A stretch of 24,211 nucleotides of DNA, from positions 10,617 through 34,827 of the forward strand of contig NSJX01000079.1 in assembly GCA_002286715.1 (NCBI GenBank), written 5' to 3'. Made by a program: the position numbers and the translations under genes. Positions 19,620 through 24,211 of this stretch are shown here, one piece after another (the first letter of the stretch is position 1; the number at the start of each line of letters is the position of its first letter). This DNA is from Dentipellis sp. KUC8613. Lineage: Eukaryota; Basidiomycota; Agaricomycetes; Russulales; Hericiaceae. Below the pieces are notes generated by a model. The model was not told the DNA's origin and did no database searches. It was given only the letters and a program-made list of their open reading frames with translations.

Positions 19620-19624
19620 ATCTT
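19620..19624. repeat. Target-site duplication ATCTT, right copy
   Basis: Exact copy of ATCTT at 19133-19137, directly after the CA end of the solo LTR. Confidence 0.85.
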
Positions 19625-20519
19625 CAGGTAGACGCTCATGGGCGTAATACTGGTAATTAGCGATGGCGTCGGGCGGCTGCTGTTCCCGAAGTAATGCCGA
19701 TCGACACGACCTGCAAATGTCAAGATCGGCGAGAGCCCTGGGATCATACATGCCGTGAACATCGAGAAAGGCACGACTATACAAATCAAAATCATAGGAG
19801 GAAGGGCTCAGTGCCGCAGGGATGTTGTCGTTGCGGAGAAGAGTAAGACTAAAATCGCAGAGGGGCGTACGAAACATGTCAGAGGAGACGGCCCCCCGTC
19901 CACACACAGCACAACAATGTTCCATGCGATTCTCCAACAACATGAACTCCTGAAATTTGCGGATTATGGACCATTTCCGGTCCATAGGACAGACCGAGGG
20001 TAGATTGCGAGAAGACGAAGGAGGGGGAGACGAAATTTCATCAACGACAACCGGCTGCGGATCAACGGAAAAAGCGGGGAGGGCTCCGAACGCGGGATAT
20101 CTGGGAGGGAAGCGTCTTTCGTTAGCTAGAGAAAGAAACAGGTAACCGAACACAGCACACGACGGAGCACAGACATGATCACGGAGCCGTTCAAGAAGCA
20201 CCGCCTTCTCAGCACTACGCGGAGCACAAACCTGGTGAGCGAGCGCGATGGACCGCAAATGCGCGCGAGAAAAGTACTGAAAAGACACCAGCAGGCCAGG
20301 GAGGGAAGAAGATCGGACGATAACTGCAGGAGAATCCAAACATAACGCATTAGAAGAGAAGTCTTCGTCGTGATATACAGGGCACTGAAACCGATACCAT
20401 AGGTTCAACATGGCGTACTCAATGAGGTTCGATTCGTTCGCCGGCAAAGGACCGTGGACAGCCGTACGCACGGGCACCGAACGACCGACGTCAAACTGTC
20501 CGGAAGGGGGGGCAGACAA
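19620..20519 (-). pseudogene. Helitron Rep-helicase, N-terminal part
   Basis: An open frame of 300 codons precedes the LTR. It carries a SAP-like helical piece (YFSRAHLRSIALAHQVC, followed by RLRDHVCAPSC), a Ser/Pro linker, then a zinc-finger-like region CCAVCGRG (Cys202, 203, 206) and LDICRSC (Cys269, 272), and ends ANYQYYAHERLPED. This order is typical of the N-terminal third of fungal Helitron proteins. The last codon (GAT, within ATCTT) would read directly into GTT at 19132 if the LTR and one duplication were absent. There is no ATG at 20519; the first in-frame ATG is near residue 37, while the frame stays open upstream through a His-Gly repeat, so the true start or an upstream exon is unresolved. 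Confidence 0.75.
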
Positions 20520-20521
20520 GT

Positions 20522-20557
20522 GACCATGACCATGACCATGACCGTGACCATGACCGA
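20522..20557 (+). repeat. GACCAT hexamer repeat, six units
   Basis: Six consecutive hexamers (GACCAT x3, GACCGT, GACCAT, GACCGA) lie at the 5' edge of the Helitron coding frame. On the minus strand they would encode a His-Gly repeat in the same frame as the N-terminal part, so they may be either coding or leader sequence. Confidence 0.7.
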
Positions 20558-20777
20558 GACGGGACGAGGAGGCATGAGAGGAACAACCTACCGAAGGCGA
20601 AGGGGAGGCGTCTGTGAAAAACAGTCAAAAAACCGAAAAATAAAACAGGAACAAGGAAACGAACCCCGCAAACGCTTAGGAAAACGAAGAGAATCGGGGG
20701 AAGACGGGCGTTTGTGGGAAGCTGAGGCAGAGTACATGAGGGTGACAGGGAAAGAAAGAGTGAACACCGAAGTCGAA

Positions 20778-20852
20778 CGCCCGCGTTGAGGGAAACCATC
20801 CGAGACACCGATAATTGATCGCCCGCGTGGAGGGAAACCATCCGAGACACCG
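20778..20852 (+). repeat. 33-bp direct repeat, two copies at 42-bp spacing
   Basis: CGCCCGCGTTGAGGGAAACC... at 20778-20810 and CGCCCGCGTGGAGGGAAACC... at 20820-20852 differ at one base of 33. They sit in the presumed leader/promoter of the Helitron gene, between its coding start and the 34-bp motif, and could be subterminal repeats of the element or promoter elements. Confidence 0.75.
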
Positions 20853-20937
20853 GAAGCGGAAAGTAAACCGTGACGAGCCAATCGTGACAAGCAGTGTGAC
20901 GAGAAATCGCTGTCACCATTCTATGAGGAACCGGACA

Positions 20938-20971
20938 GACAAACCTGCTCTCTTCCGAGACCAGGAATTTG
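20938..20971 (+). repeat. 34-bp motif, copy B
   Basis: Matches 5284-5317 at 30 of 34 bases in the same orientation. It lies about 420 bp upstream of the Helitron coding frame, where the element's 5' terminus would be expected. Read on the minus strand, its core starts with TC, the Helitron 5' dinucleotide. Confidence 0.5.
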
Positions 20972-21960
20972 TCCAATCGCACGCTAACGTCTGGCTGGAG
21001 AGAATACTCCTATTCACACATGGCCGAATCAGTGCCCATCTTTCCTTTTGATGTTGCATTAGCGACATCGAAACAGTAAAGCCAGTCTCTCAAAGCACGC
21101 GCTATTCTATATCCCCGATGGCACACTTTTCGTCCAGATCGCGTCCGCGCCGACCATTTGTAACATCCACCGCACCCTCCTCACGCGACATATACCCGCA
21201 CTAGAGTCATGGATTGGCTTCGCGCAATCCGATACCCTCGCGCTCGATGATAAACCGCATGGGGAACTCCTTCACATCCCAGAAAATGCGGGCATCTAAG
21301 CTGCAGACTTTGACGTTCGCCTCGAGTATCTTTACCACGACGTGTACGTACATCCTGTCTGTCCTCTGCCCTAGTCACAATCAACTACCGACGCTCGACG
21401 ACCGGCGCAAATGCAGCGCCCTAGTCACCACCTCGCCCTTCCCTCGCATTGCCGCCCTCCTGCGAGTCAATTCTCCACAACAGCTTTCCATCCTCTCACT
21501 TGCCACACAAGCCCACACGCCCTTCGCAACTCTCTTCCCCAGCGGCCCCACGCCCTTCGCGAACCTCCACCCGCGCGAGCACCTCGAAGACGCGCTCGCT
21601 GTTCAACTGTTGCAATGGCATACCCAGAGGCCATCACAACGACACACCATCGACCCCGACGCCGCGCCGCACCCCGCGCTCACGTCCCACGCCGCGCATC
21701 CTGTACCGCCTGCGCGCTGCGCTCGTCGCCGACTTCATGCCGCTGCTGTTCACTGTGGGCACGGCGTCACGGATATCCTCGCGGACCGGTGAATGGCAGG
21801 CGTCATAGGGCCCTCGCTCATCGATGGCGGTCTCGTGCGCCCGCTGGGGAAGCTTGTGGCGTGGGTGAGTAGATGAGACTGGGCAGGCGCAGGAGTGTGT
21901 TTGGGAGTGTGTGGAGAAGAGGGAGCAGTGGGCGGAGGACGCGGGGAATATCTGGGATAT
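20972..21960. other. No clear gene; Pro/Ala-rich frames
   Basis: Three plus-strand frames stay open across about 21411-21872 because the sequence is C-rich and T-poor; none shows a domain. A short piece, MAGVIGPSLIDGGLVRPLGKLVAW (21794-21865) followed by a GTGAGT donor, looks more protein-like. It could be an upstream exon of the pseudogene to the right. Nothing else was recognised. Confidence 0.35.
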
Positions 21961-22608
21961 CGTTCGACCTCGTTACCACAAGCGATCTCTTCAGCATATT
22001 TGACAAGATGCGTGGCCCATTTACTGCCCTGGAACAATTGCAGGTCGCTTACAAGGCTGAAGCCAACGATCGCTTCCTTTCTCGCCACATTGTGACCACT
22101 TTCCCCAACCTTTGCCTTCTTCATCTCCATCGATATTGCTCGGAAGGAGAGTTCGAGCCTGACATCGAGACTGCAGTGGTATGGCTTGTTGCGCAACCCG
22201 AGTTTCTCGATGTTTGCCACTGACGATGATCCGCCGTGCCAGGAATCTATCGGACAGGAATCGGATATCTCTGATCTTGTCCACCTCCACCATATCAAAC
22301 TGTACATCAATCTTCCTGGTGGCGACTTTAGATATCCTGTGCCTGAGGAGGAGAGTCGCAATACTCGGGTCACGAGCAGTGAAGAACTGACCGATTTGTT
22401 TTATCGTTGCGGGATGATCATCGCCCGGGACTGTGGCCTTGCTCTGCATACCATCAATCTCTTTAGCACTTGGATTTATCTGCACCAAGTTTGGACCAGG
22501 TGATCCATCAGCAGAAATGGGCAAGAGCGCGTGGTGCTGGAACGCTGTCGAGATGAGTCTGGGGATCTGTTCCTCCCGTTCGTATGTTATCTATCGAATC
22601 CTTCCTGA
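21961..22608 (+). pseudogene. F-box/leucine-rich-repeat-like gene remnant
   Basis: Protein-like sequence runs in two frames. Up to about 22170 it reads LFSIFDKMRGPFTALEQLQVAYK...TTFPNLCLLHLHRY, with the spaced Leu/Phe of leucine-rich repeats as in F-box proteins of mushrooms. It then shifts by one frame to WYGLLRNPSFSMF...HHIKLYINLPGGDF...NLFSTWIYLHQVWTR. An in-frame TGA follows at 22501-22503, after which the same frame resumes with ERVVLERCRDESGDLFLPF and ends at a TGA at 22606. The frame change without splice sites plus the internal stop mark a decayed gene. The N-terminal F-box itself is not visible. A sequencing error could explain one of the two defects but less easily both. Confidence 0.45.
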
Positions 22609-23176
22609 CGTCGCTGACTGAATCTTGCGTAGAGACAATAATATCTGATATGTTGTATCTTAGTCTAGACACTTGGGTGCTCGAAAACCGCGCCTCAGCT
22701 AGAGATACTGTACAATAAGAATTCAGTGTGCTTTAGGTGACTGTATGGTTCTCTACTCAGATCGTGCCTGAATAGAACATGCTGCTCGAGCGTATCGACA
22801 GGCGTTGGCCTAACAAAGCACCGCGGGTCATCAAGGTAATCCCAGGCCCATAGCATGCTGACCTGTACACATCCGTTAGATGTCGCGCTCTACTGTCCAT
22901 GTTGTGCCTTGAGGCGCACGCCCATATGCATATGCGTGTGTCGGATCAAGCTAAGTGAGGCTTGAAAGCACCAGCAAGACCAGATTGCGAGGCGGATGTT
23001 GCGTATACACGCCAGTTGAATCCAGGAGATACATAGATCGGCCGAAGGTTAGAAGCAATGGTTGTCGTCTTCTTAGGGTAAGTCAATATCGCTTTCAACA
23101 CTATCAAATGTGCGGATCACCGCGAAATCTGCGCGAGCGCGTCTGTGGGACCATGCACCTCATTAATTTGGCTACC
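22609..23176. other. No feature recognised
   Basis: Neither strand shows a plausible gene, repeat or RNA signature here. Open frames are short and lack domain-like composition. Confidence 0.45.
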
Positions 23177-23512
23177 CTATCTCCAAAGTCGGGGGTCCAA
23201 GGTACCTACATCTGGCTCGTACTGAACAAGAGAGTACGTTCTTCCTGTAGACGGCTCCTGGGGTGCAGAAGGCTTGAGAAACGCCTCGAGCCGCCGGCGA
23301 TCAGTACGACAGACCGGCGCGTGTCCATATCGCTGATCACACGATACTGGGACATTCACCAGCCAGTACTGCAGTGTCGTCTTGGCATGGAGAGTCTTCG
23401 CGGAAGAAGCGTGGCGTAGGTATGAGTACACTGTGCGGGGCGGGTCATGCAAGGGACTATGCTGTGATCGACACTGCACGGCTTGCAGGCTATACGCGGG
23501 CGGTGCCATCAT
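23177..23512 (-). pseudogene. Possible LINE-type reverse transcriptase remnant
   Basis: A minus-strand open frame of 111 codons includes VCRTDRRRLEAFLKP, preceded by a YSYLRHASSAKTLHA stretch. This vaguely recalls the thumb/C-terminal region of fungal LINE (Tad1-like) reverse transcriptases, where an 'ADRxRLEAFLRR' block follows a 'KLLYASPAWWG' block. No catalytic YADD or endonuclease part is present, and the similarity is from memory of motif style only. It may be chance. Confidence 0.25.
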
Positions 23513-24211
23513 CCCATCGAATCCTCGTTAAATTCTGCGATCAGCAGCTTCTACTTAGCTTTCATCAAAGTTTGGAAGCATTCCAGCCCGGTCGTCCGCC
23601 CAGACCCACCGCGCTTTGCTGCTCGGACAATCGCCCAAAGTCGACGACGTTCGACGGTCCTCAGCGCCTCGTGGATCACACGCAGGCTGCGAGGCACCCA
23701 GGGCGCAGGAAGCGACAGCCATGATTTATGAGACGCGCGGATTAGGGGTGTTTTGTTCGCTTTCGACCACGGACGCTCTTTTGTCTTGACGTCCTGGGAA
23801 CGTCCGGGGCACAACGTCGAGTGCGATCTGCATCTATCACTGACGCTTTCCTTGCTCGCTGACAATAACGATCGTCAGTCGCCATATCACACTGTCCAAT
23901 TTCCAGATCCTACTACACAAAAGCAGGCGATTCAGATTCGGAGACTCGGCACTGGTCGAAATGCGCTTGACATACCCTCTTAGACTAGAACCACGCCCAC
24001 GACCGACGTCAGCGCGTGCCGGACGTGCACATCAGTCGCCTTAGACTCCGACATGGGCGAACACGCGACGCCTTCGTGCACCTCGTTTTGTCCGTCAGGA
24101 GACGAATCTGGAAGCGCCCTCCAAGCCGGCGGGCCAGCGTATCTGAATGTGGAAAGCTTAGTTTGAATATCAGTCCCTTGTATTTAAACCGTACCCCCCA
24201 TGCGCTTGACG
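23513..24211. other. No feature recognised
   Basis: Overlapping short frames on both strands are present but none has convincing coding character, and no repeats were seen. The sequence may be eroded transposon or plain intergenic DNA. Confidence 0.4.

Larger units (their letters stand above)
14135..20520 (-). mobile_element. Autonomous-type Helitron, interrupted by a solo LTR
   Basis: The element is defined by its Rep-helicase gene, read on the minus strand. Its outer limits are not fixed. The 5' end should lie right of 20520, possibly at the 34-bp motif (20938-20971), which on the minus strand begins TCCTGGTCTC. The 3' end should lie left of 14135, or the element extends through flanking genes. 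All catalytic motifs known for Helitrons are visible: HUH, two tyrosines, and the seven SF1/PIF1 helicase blocks. The coding region is broken by the LTR at 19138-19619, so this copy is probably no longer able to make the full protein, although it could still be mobilised in trans if its ends are intact. Confidence 0.8.

Noticed and set aside
21750..22373. 207-codon open frame on the minus strand
   Set aside because: It is antisense to the LRR-like pseudogene and has no recognisable motif; the plus strand has the better coding pattern.

Overview
The window reads as nuclear DNA of a filamentous basidiomycete, most likely an agaricomycete (mushroom-forming fungus). Genes have many 48-88 bp introns with GTRNGT...YAG borders. 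Several protein families look like those expanded in mushroom genomes, and a large Helitron is present. No RNA gene or CRISPR array was seen. Family names come from motifs read by eye, not from database searches.

Layout. Positions 1-3240 carry no credible gene: a polypurine tract, microsatellites, a roughly 970-bp GC-rich satellite with a higher-order period near 206-229 bp, a short field of CTATGG/CCATAG words in both orientations, and a degenerate 178-bp direct repeat. A six-exon plus-strand gene (3321-5098) encodes a 2-oxoglutarate/Fe(II) oxygenase-like protein with an HxD...H...R signature. Six minus-strand genes are then packed between 11276 and 5447 with gaps of only about 20-150 bp: an unknown three-exon gene, a five-exon gene of 292 aa, an unknown 383-aa three-exon gene, a 171-aa small protein, and two F-box-like/nucleotidyltransferase-like paralogues. 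A plus-strand five-exon gene of 296 aa (11554-12695) diverges from the cluster and resembles the 292-aa gene. A third nucleotidyltransferase-like paralogue lies at 12963-13967 on the minus strand.

From 14135 to about 20520 (minus strand) lies the Rep-helicase gene of a Helitron, with HUH, two-tyrosine and PIF1-type helicase motifs all visible. It is cut in two by a 482-bp solo LTR (19138-19619) with TG...CA ends and a perfect 5-bp target duplication (ATCTT). Leaving out the LTR and one ATCTT copy brings the two coding parts into the same frame, so the insertion is a precise secondary event. A 34-bp motif just upstream of the Helitron gene recurs in the same orientation behind the oxygenase-like gene (5284-5317) and may mark a shared element end.

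The right end (20972-24211) is gene-poor: an eroded F-box/leucine-rich-repeat-like pseudogene (about 21961-22608) and a doubtful LINE-type reverse transcriptase remnant (about 23177-23512).

The genes do not form an evident pathway. The locus looks like a fast-evolving accessory region in which lineage-expanded gene families, a Helitron and LTR-retroelement debris are interleaved. The points most worth attention are the LTR-split Helitron, the compact co-oriented cluster, the three nucleotidyltransferase-like paralogues with progressively altered metal-site positions, and the oxygenase-like gene.
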